Source: Pseudoflavonifractor sp. 60 (GTDB lineage Bacteria > Bacillota > Clostridia > Oscillospirales > Oscillospiraceae). From it: DNA of 64,000 bases. The notes under the pieces are model-generated. The model saw nothing but the letters and a program-made list of their open reading frames with translations, did no database searches and was not told where the DNA came from. The stretch spans positions 21,591-85,590 of the forward strand of contig NZ_QWKI01000038.1 in NCBI RefSeq assembly GCF_009911645.1, in the 5' to 3' direction. The position numbers and the translations under genes were made by a program. Of this stretch, positions 47,652-56,828 are shown piece by piece; position 1 is the stretch's first letter; each line of letters begins with the position of its first letter.

Positions 47652-48866
47652 TTATACCGGACTTCGGTCTCTCAGCCAGCTTGGAAGGGGGCGGGCCTTG
47701 ACACTGGAGACAATGCCCATAGCGGCAAAGAGGGTTATAATGGACGATCCGCCGTAGCTGATGAAGGGGAGGGTCAGGCCCATAACAGGCAGGATGTAGA
47801 GGCACATACCCACATTAAAGGTGATCTGACTCAGGAGCATCCCCGCCATGCCCATGCAGACGTAGGCGTGGAAGGGGGAGTTGGCGTGCCGGCCCACCCA
47901 GATACACCGCAGGACGATAAGAGAGAGGAGAAGCAGCAGGACCAGACAGCCCACCATGCCCAGCTCCTCGCCGCACACGGCGTAGATAAAGTCGGTGTGC
48001 CGGGCGGGGAGGGCGTCGCTTCTGCCGGCCTGGGTCTGGATTCCCTGGAGATAGCCCTGTCCGAACAGCTGCCCGGAGCCGATGGCCAGGATGGCGCGGC
48101 CCTGCTGCCAGCCCCAGCCGCTGGGGTCCAGGCTGTGGTCGAACACGACCCGGAAGCGCATAATGCGGTAGTCGTTCCACCACCTGGTCTCGGGGAGGAA
48201 GAACAGCCACAGGATCACCGCCGTAAGGACAAGTCCGCCTCCTACCAGCACAAACCACCGCAGCTTGACCCCGGCGGCCCAGGCCATAGCGACGAAGATC
48301 ATCATATAAATCACGCACATACCAAAGTCGCCACAGATCACCGCAATCAGCCCCAGCATGAACACCGTGTGTCCACCAATCTGAAGGACGGAGGGGATCG
48401 AGCTGATGTCCAGCTCCCGGTCCTGGATTTTGACGATTTGGAGGGCCAGCAGCAGGATGAAGGAGATCTTGACGATCTCGTTGGGCTGGATGTCCATGGG
48501 AAATTTAGGGATGATCCGGGAGATGACCAGCCAGTTCAGGTTACCCGAATCGTAGTCCTCCCCCAGAGGGGTTAGGAGGAGGAGGAGGAAGACCACATTA
48601 AAGATTAGCAGCAGCTTCCACCGCTTTTCTACGAAGAGCTGAAAATCCACAAAGGTGAGCAGCATATAGGCCAGCACCCCCAGTACGATGGCGGCGAACT
48701 GGACCAGGACAAAGCGCATCCAGCGGCCCTCGCCCAAATATTGGGTCGCGGAAAAGACGAGGGCCAGGCCAAAAATACTGGCCGCCAGGCACAACCCAAG
48801 CAGGATGACGTCGCCTTTTTTAAAAAACTCCTTGATGGGGGAGAAGAGCATGGATAAAAATGACAC
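47652..48866 (-). CDS. FtsW/RodA/SpoVE-family peptidoglycan polymerase
   Basis: SEDS-family glycosyltransferase that polymerises lipid II in the membrane. The 404-residue protein has about ten helices, with NEIVKISFILLLALQI, a long extracellular loop ending in the conserved ARHTDFIYAVCGEELGMVG (the Asp is catalytic in RodA), and LPFISYGGSSIITLFAAMGIV near the end. It looks closer to RodA than to FtsW, but the subfamily is not settled. The GTG start at 48866 has AGAGGTG before it. It is a single gene, with no mre or pbp genes beside it. Confidence 0.9.
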   Translation of the reverse strand: MSFLSMLFSPIKEFFKKGDVILLGLCLAASIFGLALVFSATQYLGEGRWMRFVLVQFAAIVLGVLAYMLLTFVDFQLFVEKRWKLLLIFNVVFLLLLLTPLGEDYDSGNLNWLVISRIIPKFPMDIQPNEIVKISFILLLALQIVKIQDRELDISSIPSVLQIGGHTVFMLGLIAVICGDFGMCVIYMMIFVAMAWAAGVKLRWFVLVGGGLVLTAVILWLFFLPETRWWNDYRIMRFRVVFDHSLDPSGWGWQQGRAILAIGSGQLFGQGYLQGIQTQAGRSDALPARHTDFIYAVCGEELGMVGCLVLLLLLSLIVLRCIWVGRHANSPFHAYVCMGMAGMLLSQITFNVGMCLYILPVMGLTLPFISYGGSSIITLFAAMGIVSSVKARPLPSWLRDRSPV

Positions 48867-49020
48867 AGCGTCACCTCTTTCCTCTCCGCAGGTCTGTTTC
48901 GTACTTGCGGCTGTGTAAAAATAAGCCTATACATTTTATCACATTTTGGTGGAAAGGCAAACCCCATCTGTGCTATAATATTTAAGAAGCTGAAAATTTT
49001 CTGTGAACGGGGGAGCGGCG

Positions 49021-49443
49021 GTGGAATATATCACCAACAGCGCAGAGGAGACGGAGGCCCTGGGGGCGCGTCTGGGGGAACGGCTGGAGCCCGGGGCGGT
49101 CATTGCCTTCACCGGGGACCTGGGCGCGGGCAAGACCGCCTTCACCCGGGGACTGGCCCAGGGATTGGGGATTGTGGACCGGGTTACCAGCCCTACCTTT
49201 ACCATTGTCAACGAGTATGAAGGGGGCCGTCTGCCTCTGTTCCACTTTGATATGTACCGTCTGGGCTCCTCTGACGAGCTCTTTGATATCGGCTGGGAGG
49301 AATACCTGGCCCGAGGGGGTGTGTGCGCGGTGGAGTGGAGTGAGAACGTGGCCGACGCCCTGGAGGATGTGATTCCGGTCAGGATTTGCCGGGGGGAGTC
49401 TCACAGCCAGCGTGTGATTACCATTGAGGGGGTGGACCTGTGA
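49021..49443 (+). CDS. tsaE: tRNA t6A synthesis ATPase TsaE
   Basis: ATPase of the complex that makes threonylcarbamoyl-adenosine at position 37 of ANN-decoding tRNAs. The 140-residue protein has Walker A FTGDLGAGKTAFTRGL, SPTFTIVNEYEG, FHFDMYRL and AVEWSENV. I start at GTG 49021, where GGGGGAG sits at good distance; an in-frame GTG at 49003 is less likely. Its stop overlaps the tsaB start as GTGA. The TsaD partner is not in the window. Confidence 0.95.
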   Translation: MEYITNSAEETEALGARLGERLEPGAVIAFTGDLGAGKTAFTRGLAQGLGIVDRVTSPTFTIVNEYEGGRLPLFHFDMYRLGSSDELFDIGWEEYLARGGVCAVEWSENVADALEDVIPVRICRGESHSQRVITIEGVDL

Positions 49444-50150
49444 ATATTTTAGCCCTGGAGTCCTCTGCAACGGCCTGTTCCGCTGCCCTGTGCCGGGATG
49501 GCGCACTGGTGGCCCAGTCCTTTCAGAGCAGCGGTCTGACCCACAGCCGCACCCTGCTGCCCATGGTCCACGACCTGCTGAAAAACTGCGGGGAGAGCCT
49601 GGAGAAGGTGGATGTGATCGCTGTGGCCGCCGGGCCCGGGTCCTTCACCGGCCTGCGCATTGGAGTGGCCACGGCCAAGGGGCTGGCCTGGGCGCAGGAA
49701 AAGCCCTGTGCCCCCTGCTCCACGCTGGAGTCTATGGCCTGGCCCCTGGCCCATTTGCAGGGGAAGCTGATTGTCTGTGCCATGGACGCCCGGCGCAGGC
49801 AGGTATACAACGCCCTGTTTTTTGCCAGGGGAGAGGAACTGGAGCGGCGCGCTCCTGACCGGGCCATCTCCCTGGAGGAGCTGGGGGAGGAGCTGAAAAA
49901 CTTCCCGGAGGAAAAAATAGTGGTTGGCGACGGGGCCCAGCTGTGCTATAATAGCCTGAACAGCCAAGTTTCCGGCATGACCCTGGCCCCCGTCCACCTG
50001 CGGCTGCAAAGCGCCTGGGGAGTGGCCCGGGCGGCGGAGACGGTGATTGCCGCCGGCGGGCTGGTGCCGGGCGGGGCGCTGGTTCCAGTCTACCACCGGC
50101 TGTCTCAGGCGGAACGGGAGCGGCTGGAACGGGAACAAAATTTACAATAG
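49440..50150 (+). CDS. tsaB: tRNA t6A synthesis protein TsaB
   Basis: Inactive ASKHA paralogue that supports TsaD in t6A synthesis. The 236-residue protein opens ILALESSATACSAALC and has VAAGPGSFTGLRIGVATAKGLA near residue 62, and MDARRRQVYNALF near 118. GTG start coupled to tsaE. The order tsaE-tsaB is standard; the frequent third gene, rimI, is replaced by upp here. Confidence 0.94.
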   Translation: MNILALESSATACSAALCRDGALVAQSFQSSGLTHSRTLLPMVHDLLKNCGESLEKVDVIAVAAGPGSFTGLRIGVATAKGLAWAQEKPCAPCSTLESMAWPLAHLQGKLIVCAMDARRRQVYNALFFARGEELERRAPDRAISLEELGEELKNFPEEKIVVGDGAQLCYNSLNSQVSGMTLAPVHLRLQSAWGVARAAETVIAAGGLVPGGALVPVYHRLSQAERERLEREQNLQ

Positions 50151-50165
50151 AAGGGGAGCATTGCC

Positions 50166-50801
50166 ATGTATAACGAAAAGGTACACATTCTGGACCACCC
50201 GCTGCTTCAGCACAAGCTGACCATCCTCCGGGACGAGCGTACCGGGGTTAAGGAGTTCCGGGAGATTATCTCGGAGATCGCCGCCCTGGAGTGCTATGAG
50301 GCCACCCGGGACCTGCCCCTGGCGGATGTGGAGGTCAAAACCCCCATTACCACTGGCACCTTTAAGACGCTGGCGGGCAAGAAGCTGGCTGTGGTCCCCA
50401 TTCTCCGGGCGGGCCTGGGCATGGTGGACGGCATTATTAAGATGATTCCCTCCGCCAAGGTGGGCCACATCGGGCTGTACCGGGACCCGGAGACCCACAA
50501 GCCGGTGGAATACTACTGCAAGATGCCTGCCGACATTGCCGAGCGGGACGTCATCATCCTGGACCCCATGCTGGCCACCGGCGGCTCCGCCTCCGCCGCC
50601 ATCACCTTTATCAAGGGCTACGGCTGCAAGCACATCAAGCTGATGAACGTGCTGGCCGCCCCCGAGGGGATTGAGTGCATTATGCGCGACCACCCCGACG
50701 TGGATATCTACGTGGCGGGTGTGGACGAGAAGCTGGACGACCACGCCTATATTGTCCCCGGCCTGGGCGACGCCGGCGACCGGATCTTCGGGACTAAGTA
50801 A
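50166..50801 (+). CDS. upp: Uracil phosphoribosyltransferase
   Basis: Salvages uracil with PRPP to UMP. The 211-residue protein has the family N-terminus [34 protein letters not shown], and the PRPP loop [19 protein letters not shown], with [13 protein letters not shown] at the end. GGGGAG precedes the ATG. It follows tsaB by 15 bases and is followed by a terminator. Confidence 0.96.
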   Translation: MYNEKVHILDHPLLQHKLTILRDERTGVKEFREIISEIAALECYEATRDLPLADVEVKTPITTGTFKTLAGKKLAVVPILRAGLGMVDGIIKMIPSAKVGHIGLYRDPETHKPVEYYCKMPADIAERDVIILDPMLATGGSASAAITFIKGYGCKHIKLMNVLAAPEGIECIMRDHPDVDIYVAGVDEKLDDHAYIVPGLGDAGDRIFGTK

Positions 50802-50867
50802 TCAGTGAGAGAGCCCCGTCCGCTTACAGGGGTATTACAGCACGATTTGGCAGAATAAGCAAGACAG

Positions 50868-50896
50868 ACCGCTGTCCTGAATGGGACAGCGGTTTT
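50868..50896 (+). terminator. Terminator after upp
   Basis: ACCGCTGTCC (50868-50877) and GGACAGCGGT (50884-50893), then TTT and G. Confidence 0.8.
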
Positions 50897-50975
50897 GTGC
50901 TGTGGAAAATATTTTATTTACTGTGAAAAATTCCTGCCCGCTGTACCGTGTTAAGGGTGAAGGGAGTTGAGGAAC

Positions 50976-51455
50976 ATGGTCCCGACCGGTACCGAAGAGA
51001 CCATATGCCGCCTTGTGCGGGAGTACAGCGATATGCTGCTTCGCCTGGCCTGCGCCCGTCTATCCTGCGTCAGCGACGCGGAGGACGCGGTTCAGGAGGT
51101 GTTTCTGCGGCTGCTGACCGCTCCCGTCTCGTTCCGGGACGCCGGACACGAGAAAGCGTGGTTGATCCGCACAACCCTTCACCGTGCCAGTGATATCCGC
51201 CGGAGAGCGGCAAAGAGGGAGCTCCCTCTGGAGGAGGCGGTTCAAATGGCCGCGCCGGAGCCCGGTGTGGAGCTGCTCCAGGCGGTACGAGCCCTGCCGG
51301 AGCAGTACGGTGCCGTCATCCATCTGCACTACTACGAGGGATACTCCATCAAGGAGATTGGGAAGCTGCTGGGACTGCCCGCCGCCACGGTGGGAACCCG
51401 GCTGGCCCGGGGCCGGGAGCGGCTGCGGGCACTGCTGAAGGAGGAGATCACATGA
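50976..51455 (+). CDS. ECF-type RNA polymerase sigma factor
   Basis: A 159-residue sigma factor with only regions 2 and 4. Region 2: YSDMLLRLACARLSCVSDAEDAVQEVFLRLL; region 4: LPEQYGAVIHLHYYEGYSIKEIGKLLGLPAATVGTRLARGRERL. It should be held by the membrane protein encoded next, whose start overlaps its stop as ATGA. I start at ATG 50976; a TTG three codons earlier is possible. The signal it senses is unknown. Confidence 0.92.
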   Translation: MVPTGTEETICRLVREYSDMLLRLACARLSCVSDAEDAVQEVFLRLLTAPVSFRDAGHEKAWLIRTTLHRASDIRRRAAKRELPLEEAVQMAAPEPGVELLQAVRALPEQYGAVIHLHYYEGYSIKEIGKLLGLPAATVGTRLARGRERLRALLKEEIT

Positions 51456-52381
51456 ACTGGAACGACTACAAGAAGGCTGTGGACGCGCTGCCCCTGTCCG
51501 ACGATTTTCAGGAGCGGACCCAGGAGCTGGTGCGCCGGCAGGCCCAGAAAGAAAAGGAGCGTATTGCTATGAAGAAGAAGGGTTTTGTCCGCGTAATGGC
51601 CGCTGCTGCTGCTGTGGCTCTATTTACCGTATCCGCCTATGCCGCCTCCCGGTGGCTCAGTCCCTCCCAGGTGGCCCAAATGCACGGGGACCCCACTCTG
51701 GCCCGGGCCTTTGAGAGCGGAGACGCCATCAAGGTCAACCAGTCGGTGGAGACGGAGAACTTCTGTGTAACCCTGGCGGGACTGGTGTCGGGGGAGAACC
51801 TGTCCCGCTGGAACAGCCAGGCCGACAAGGCCCACACCTATGCGGTGATGATCCTGGAGAGTCTGGATCAATCGCCGCTGGAAAGGGACAACTTCCCCCT
51901 GGACGAGTATACCTTCACTCCTCTGGTGGCCGGCTATACTCCCTGGTCGGTGAACAACTGGACCCTCCATGCCGGCGTTTCCAATATGGAGCAGGATGGG
52001 ATCATCTACTATCTGTTGGACGTTCAGAGCATTGAAATGTTCGCCGACCATACGGTGTATCTGGCCTTCTACCAGGGGACTGTGCCCAGCCGGGACACCT
52101 TCACCATGGCGGAGGACGGGACCATCTCCTTCGCGGAGGACTTTGAGGGCCCCCACGCCCTGTTTACCCTGCCGCTGGACCAGAGCAAGGCCGACCCCGC
52201 CGCAGTGGAGCGATTCATAGAGGAGAGCGGCTTTGACAAGGAGTGGTTTACCACCGTCCAGCCGGACGAGCCAGACGATGGGATGGAGTATGATGTCCAG
52301 GAGACCGAGACCGAGGACGGCATACACATCGAGATTTTGCCTAAGTCCGGGGAGGAGACCTCCGGCAAGGAGCTGAACTAA
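51452..52381 (+). CDS. Anti-sigma-like membrane protein, interrupted by an in-frame TAA
   Basis: A 309-residue protein with an N-terminal cytoplasmic segment (NWNDYKKAVDALPLSDDFQERT, the usual sigma-binding end in such pairs), one membrane helix (VMAAAAAVALFTVSAYA, residues about 49-65) and an outer domain of about 240 residues, related in style to DUF4179 proteins. It ends at TAA 52379, but the same frame continues for about 70 plausible residues (LTADEFAVYVDEELAEQLEA...). The core anti-sigma part is intact. Coupled to the ECF gene. Confidence 0.75.
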   Translation: MNWNDYKKAVDALPLSDDFQERTQELVRRQAQKEKERIAMKKKGFVRVMAAAAAVALFTVSAYAASRWLSPSQVAQMHGDPTLARAFESGDAIKVNQSVETENFCVTLAGLVSGENLSRWNSQADKAHTYAVMILESLDQSPLERDNFPLDEYTFTPLVAGYTPWSVNNWTLHAGVSNMEQDGIIYYLLDVQSIEMFADHTVYLAFYQGTVPSRDTFTMAEDGTISFAEDFEGPHALFTLPLDQSKADPAAVERFIEESGFDKEWFTTVQPDEPDDGMEYDVQETETEDGIHIEILPKSGEETSGKELN

Positions 52382-52591
52382 CTCACCGCCGACGAGTTTG
52401 CCGTCTATGTGGACGAGGAACTGGCGGAACAGCTGGAGGCGGTTCGGAACGGCACCGCCAAGGCCGCCCGGCTGGAGGACGGCGGTCTGCCCATGGTTAC
52501 CTTCTCCGATGCGGAAGCCCTGGAGAACGCCAAGAATTTGTCCATTCAGGAGATCGAAGACGGCGTAAGCATCAGCATTCAGTGGGGTTCA
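52382..52591 (+). pseudogene. C-terminal remnant of the anti-sigma-like gene
   Basis: In-frame continuation after the TAA, encoding an acidic coiled segment (DEFAVYVDEELAEQLEAVRNG) and VTFSDAEALENAKNLSIQEI. It has no ribosome site of its own. Beyond about 52591 the frame runs into the promoter of the next unit, so the original end appears lost or overwritten. One base change in the TAA would restore a longer protein. Confidence 0.6.
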
Positions 52592-52621
52592 GGCCCCTCC
52601 GCACAGATCATGTGGAGGGGC

Positions 52622-52650
52622 TTGACATTTTGCGGGAGTCGTGATATGCT
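52622..52650 (+). promoter_or_regulatory. Promoter of the ABC-F leader transcript
   Basis: Perfect TTGACA (52622-52627), 17 bases, TATGCT (52645-52650); RNA should start near 52657, just before the leader peptide. Confidence 0.75.
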
Positions 52651-52681
52651 GTCCTCAACAAAACAGTTGGGAGGCGGGAAG

Positions 52682-52702
52682 ATGCGCAAGACCACTTGCT
52701 GA
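52682..52702 (+). CDS. Six-residue leader peptide (MRKTTC)
   Basis: GGGAGGCGGGAAG is followed by ATG and five codons, then TGA. It is placed 30 bases after the predicted RNA start and about 180 bases before the ABC-F gene, with an attenuator in between. Such short leaders sense ribosome-stalling antibiotics in other ABC-F genes. Confidence 0.6.
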   Translation: MRKTTC

Positions 52703-52757
52703 TTCCGTGACAGGATAGACGTCAGGGGCTGTGAGAGCAGTCCGGTCTTGTCATGGG

Positions 52758-52855
52758 TTCGCAAGAGGAGACGCGCAGTCTTCCCCTTTCGGCTCATATG
52801 GGGCGTGTTGCGCCCTTCTTCCGCCGCAAGAGGAAGGACCCTCTTGCGGCTTTTT
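52758..52855 (+). terminator. Attenuator: mutually exclusive hairpins upstream of ABC-F
   Basis: The terminator is GCCGCAAGAGG (52823-52833), a short loop, CCTCTTGCGGC (52840-52850) and five T, placed 25 bases before the gene. Upstream, TTCGCAAGAGG (52758-52768) repeats the left arm, so it can pair with the right arm instead and prevent termination. That is the geometry of ribosome-mediated attenuation. Confidence 0.8.
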
Positions 52856-52880
52856 CGCGCACATGACAGGAGGGTACAAT

Positions 52881-54386
52881 ATGTCTCAAATTACCATACA
52901 AAATTTATCGTTCACCTACGTTGGAGACCACACCCCGGTGTTCGAGGGGTTAAACCTCCAGCTGGACACCAATTGGAAGCTGGGTCTGGTGGGGCGCAAC
53001 GGACGGGGCAAGACCACGCTGCTGCGCCTGCTGGCGGGGGAGCTGGAGGGGCGAGGGACGGTCTCCCTGCGGCGGCGGTGCCTGCGCTGGCCCAGGCAAG
53101 TTGAGAACCCGGCGCGGCGGACGATGGACATTCTTCTGGAGGGGGTGCCCCCGGAGGAGGAGTGGCGGCTGAGCTGGGAGCTGTCCAAGCTGGGACTGGA
53201 GGAGGAGGTGCTGGAACGGCCCTTCTCGACTCTCAGCGGCGGGGAGCAGACCCGGGCTCTGCTGGCCGCCCTCTTCCTGGACGAGGGAGCCTACCCCATG
53301 ATCGACGAGCCCACCAATCACCTGGACGGACCGGGCCGTGCACTGGTGGCGGACTATCTGCGAGGGTTGGACCGGGGCTTTCTGCTGGTCTCCCACGACC
53401 GGGCCTTTCTGGACAGCTGTGTGGACCACATTCTGGCCCTGAACCCCACCGGCCCGGAGCTGGTGCGGGGGACCTTCTCCAGCTGGTTCCGGGACAAGGA
53501 GGACCGGGACCGGGGGGAGGCGGCCCAGAACGAGAAGCTGAAGGGGGAGATCCGCCGGCTGGAACAGGCCGCCGCCGACCGGAAGCAGAAGGCGGACGCG
53601 GTGGAGCGGGCCAAGGTGGGCATTTCTCAGAGCGGAATTGTCAAACACGGCCTCAGACCCTATTTAGGGGAAAAATCCCGCAAGGGACAGCAGCAGCGGA
53701 AAAATATTGAGCGCAGAGCGGACCGGGCGATTCAAGAGAAGGCGGGCCTTCTGAAGGACATTGAGCGGGCGGACACATTGAAGCTGACCCCGCTGGTCTA
53801 CCACAGCGACCGCCTGCTGGAGGGACGGGAGCTGTCTATCACCTACCCGGGCATGAGAGGAACACCCATCCGCTTGACTCTGCGCCAGGGGGACCGCCTC
53901 TGTCTGGATGGGGGAAATGGTTCGGGGAAGACCAGCCTCCTCCGGCTGATCCTGGGGGAGGGGGTTCCCCACACCGGGACCCTCCAGCGGGCCTCCGGAC
54001 TGGTCATCTCCTATGTCCCCCAGAAAGCGGACCACCTGCGGGGGGAGCCGGCGGCCTGGGCGGAGGGGCAGGGCCTGGACCTGACTAAATTCCTGACCCT
54101 CCTGCGCAAGCTGGACTTCTCCCGGGCCCTCTTTTCCCGAGACATGGGGGAATACAGCGCCGGACAGCAGAAAAAAGTGCTGCTGGCGGCCAGCCTGTGC
54201 CGCAGCGCCCACCTGTATGTGTGGGATGAGCCGCTGAACTATATCGACCTGTTTTCCCGGATGCAGCTGGAGGAGCTGATTTTGCAGTGCCAGCCAACCC
54301 TTCTCTTTGTGGAGCACGACCGGGTCTTTCGGGAGAAAATTGCCACAGGAATTGTGGAGCTGGAAGGAAGCTCGCCGGCGCATTGA
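52881..54386 (+). CDS. ABC-F ribosomal protection protein, Lsa-like
   Basis: Soluble twin ATPase that displaces antibiotics from the ribosomal peptidyl-transferase centre. The 501-residue protein has two ATPase domains: GRNGRGKTTLLRLL, LSGGEQTR and MIDEPTNHLD in the first; GGNGSGKTSLLRLI, YSAGQQKKVLLAASL and VWDEPLNYID in the second. A linker of about 80 residues joins them (EKLKGEIRRLEQAAADRKQK). DTNWKLGLVGRNGRGKTTLL, RPFSTLSGGE and the end WDEPLNYID match Lsa proteins, which confer lincosamide, streptogramin A and pleuromutilin tolerance. No membrane segment. GGAGGG precedes ATG 52881. The exact spectrum is unknown. Confidence 0.88.
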   Translation: MSQITIQNLSFTYVGDHTPVFEGLNLQLDTNWKLGLVGRNGRGKTTLLRLLAGELEGRGTVSLRRRCLRWPRQVENPARRTMDILLEGVPPEEEWRLSWELSKLGLEEEVLERPFSTLSGGEQTRALLAALFLDEGAYPMIDEPTNHLDGPGRALVADYLRGLDRGFLLVSHDRAFLDSCVDHILALNPTGPELVRGTFSSWFRDKEDRDRGEAAQNEKLKGEIRRLEQAAADRKQKADAVERAKVGISQSGIVKHGLRPYLGEKSRKGQQQRKNIERRADRAIQEKAGLLKDIERADTLKLTPLVYHSDRLLEGRELSITYPGMRGTPIRLTLRQGDRLCLDGGNGSGKTSLLRLILGEGVPHTGTLQRASGLVISYVPQKADHLRGEPAAWAEGQGLDLTKFLTLLRKLDFSRALFSRDMGEYSAGQQKKVLLAASLCRSAHLYVWDEPLNYIDLFSRMQLEELILQCQPTLLFVEHDRVFREKIATGIVELEGSSPAH

Positions 54387-54652
54387 AAAGCATTTTGCCC
54401 TCATCAGCGGAGAGGAGCAGGGAGATTTCGATACGCTGACCTTTGAGAAGGCCCGTCCTGATGAACCGCAGCCCCGGCCGGGCCCCACCAAGGGAGTGGC
54501 GGAATGGTATCGTGGAGCGGTGTTGACCGAAAAAGTGGGCGGCAGCTGGGTTTGCGTGTGCTGCTGAATATTGCCAGGTCAGAAAAGCCGCAAGAATTAT
54601 GAAAAGCTTCGTTATCTATTCTGCTAAAATAGAGAACGAAAGGGGGGAAACC
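54387..54652 (+). other. Unassigned stretch between ABC-F and AraC genes
   Basis: An open frame (to 54567) runs on here in a different phase from the ABC-F gene and reads RRIEKHFALISGEEQGDFDT, later EWYRGAVLTEKVGGSWVCVCC. It has no ribosome site of its own and no family I recognise. It may be the leftover end of a deleted gene. Base composition falls visibly after about 54580. Confidence 0.35.
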
Positions 54653-55504
54653 ATGAACGGCCAAAAGATTGAGAATGTAGCGGCAGTGATCTCCTATATT
54701 GAAGCCCACCTCAACGAAAAATTGGATTTGAACACGGTTGCAAATGGGATTGGCTATTCCAAATTTCATCTTCACCGGATGTTTACAGACGTGGTTGGGG
54801 TTACACTCCACGACTATATCCAGCGCCGGCAGCTTTCCGAAGGGGCAAAGCTGCTGGTGTTCTCAGAAAAACCCATCTTAGAAATCGCGTTGATTGCCGG
54901 ATATGAAAGCCAACAGGCCTTTAGCTCTATCTTTAAGTCCATGTATAAGCAGACGCCGCTGGAGTACAGGCAAAATAAAGTCTTTTATCCTCTGCAGCTG
55001 GAATTTATATTGAACCGGAATCCAACTGCTCCTGATACGATCATACAGAAGATTTCTTATGCTGCGCTGGCTGATATTCCTGACTGGATGAATTTTATAA
55101 CCCTTGTCATTGACGGTTTTCCCTGCCTTGATGAGAGCGCTCACCTGGAACGGGTCAAGCAGTATGTTCAACGGCGTCAAGCGCTGATTATGCGGGACGG
55201 CTCGACCCTGGTTGGGGCCGCCGCATATTCAGATCAAACTGGGAGCATCGACTTTCTGGCGGTACATCCGCAGTACCGGCGGTATGGAGTGGAGAGGGCT
55301 TTTCTTGACTTTATGATGCGCAATCTATTTGCAGGCCGTGAAATCAACATCACCACGTTCCGCGAGGGGGATAAGGCCGACCCAGGCCAGCGAGAGGAAT
55401 ATAAGCGGCTGGGCTTTGCCGAGTCGGAGCTTCTCACTGAATTTGGCTATCCCACCCAGCGGCTCATTCTACCACCCAAACGGGAGAAAGGCCACAATGG
55501 ATGA
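54653..55504 (+). CDS. AraC-type regulator fused to a GNAT acetyltransferase domain
   Basis: A 283-residue fusion. Residues 1-105 are an AraC DNA-binding domain with both helix-turn-helix units (LDLNTVANGIGYSKFHLHRMF; EIALIAGYESQQAFSSIFK) ending in TPLEYRQ. Residues about 175-240 look like an N-acetyltransferase core (LVGAAAYSDQTGSIDFLAVHPQYRRYGVERAFLDFMM). ATG 54653 has AAAGGGGGG ahead and is preferred over the longer frame. The MATE gene overlaps its end by 8 bases, so it likely controls that pump. Codon use and AT content differ from the neighbours, suggesting transfer. Confidence 0.85.
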   Translation: MNGQKIENVAAVISYIEAHLNEKLDLNTVANGIGYSKFHLHRMFTDVVGVTLHDYIQRRQLSEGAKLLVFSEKPILEIALIAGYESQQAFSSIFKSMYKQTPLEYRQNKVFYPLQLEFILNRNPTAPDTIIQKISYAALADIPDWMNFITLVIDGFPCLDESAHLERVKQYVQRRQALIMRDGSTLVGAAAYSDQTGSIDFLAVHPQYRRYGVERAFLDFMMRNLFAGREINITTFREGDKADPGQREEYKRLGFAESELLTEFGYPTQRLILPPKREKGHNG

Positions 55505-56828
55505 TAACATTTTAGACCAAAAATGGAGCGCAGGAACGCTCCTGCGCTTCGCTTTTCCCACCATCGCAATGATGATTTTTATGGGACTATATACCATCGT
55601 GGACACAATTTTTGTAGCGCAGTTTGTCAATACGGACGCGCTTTCCGCTATCAACATCGTGTGTCCCATTCTCAATGTCACAGTGGGATTGGGGACAATG
55701 CTTGCAGCGGGCGGAAACGCAATTGTCGCCCGAAAAATGGGGGCAGGTGATCACACGGGGGCGAAGGAAGATTTCACTCTGCTCATTCTCACAGGCGCGG
55801 TGATTGGATTTCTCATCCTTTTGGGTGGGATAATCTGGATTGACAAAATCATTTATGCGCTTGGCGCAAGTGAGCTGCTCTTTCCTTACTGTAAAGACTA
55901 TCTCATGGTGCTGTTCCTGTTTATTCCGGCAAACATATTGCAGACGCTGTTTTCAAACCTCTTTGTGACAGCCGGAAAACCGGGTCTGGGTTGCGGTCTG
56001 TCTGCTTTGGCGGGCGCGGCGAATATCATTTTGGATTACATCTTTATTGTTCCCTGCGGCCTGGGTATCCGGGGAGCGGCGCTGGGGACAGGCTGTGGCT
56101 TCCTGATCCCCGCCGTTGCCGGGCTGGCCTATTTTGCGCGGAGCCAAAGAGCGCTATCCTTCACAAGGCCAAAACTGAAATGGGCGGTGATCGGGGAGAG
56201 CTGTTTTAACGGCTCATCTGAAATGGTAGGCCAGCTGGCAACGGCTGTCACAACATTTCTGTTCAACCGCACGATGATGAACCTGTTGGGAGAGGATGGA
56301 GTTGCAGCAATCACCATTATCATTTACTCCCAGTTTCTGCTGAACACGCTGTATATCGGTTACTCTATAGGAGTAGCGCCTATCATCGGATTTAACTATG
56401 GCAGCGGCAATGCTATTCAGCAAAAAAGGGTTTTTACCATCAGTATACGGTTTATCATGGCGGCATCGGCACTCGTTTTTGCGGTTTCCATGTTTGGCGG
56501 TCCCTATATTGTGCTGTTGTTTGCGGATGATGCCTCAGAAGTCTATCAAATTGCGGCGAATGGCTTTAGGATCTTCTCATACAGCTTTCTATTCTGTGGC
56601 TTAAACAATTTCACATCTGCAATGTTCACTGCGTTGTCAAACGGAAGAATATCTGCGGTTCTTTCCTTTTTGCGGACATTTGGCCTGCTGGCCGGAGGCA
56701 TTTTGCTGCTCCCCAGCATTTGGGACGTAACAGGGATATGGCTGGCTGTACCAGCAGCAGAGGGAATTATGTTTGGGGTTTCTATAATCTGCCTAATACG
56801 TTATAAAATATGGATGCCAAGGAAGTAA
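55497..56828 (+). CDS. MATE-family multidrug efflux protein
   Basis: Exports cationic drugs with Na+ or H+. The 443-residue protein has 12 membrane helices in the MATE pattern, with LLRFAFPTIAMMIFMGLYTIVDTIFVA at the start, GGNAIVARKMGAG near 75 and AGKPGLGCGLSALAGAANIILDYIFI near 165, and the second-half counterpart SIGVAPIIGFNYGSGN near 295. ATG 55497 lies inside the end of the AraC-GNAT gene, with GGGAGAAAGG ahead. AT-rich relative to the window. Substrates unknown. Confidence 0.92.
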   Translation: MDDNILDQKWSAGTLLRFAFPTIAMMIFMGLYTIVDTIFVAQFVNTDALSAINIVCPILNVTVGLGTMLAAGGNAIVARKMGAGDHTGAKEDFTLLILTGAVIGFLILLGGIIWIDKIIYALGASELLFPYCKDYLMVLFLFIPANILQTLFSNLFVTAGKPGLGCGLSALAGAANIILDYIFIVPCGLGIRGAALGTGCGFLIPAVAGLAYFARSQRALSFTRPKLKWAVIGESCFNGSSEMVGQLATAVTTFLFNRTMMNLLGEDGVAAITIIIYSQFLLNTLYIGYSIGVAPIIGFNYGSGNAIQQKRVFTISIRFIMAASALVFAVSMFGGPYIVLLFADDASEVYQIAANGFRIFSYSFLFCGLNNFTSAMFTALSNGRISAVLSFLRTFGLLAGGILLLPSIWDVTGIWLAVPAAEGIMFGVSIICLIRYKIWMPRK

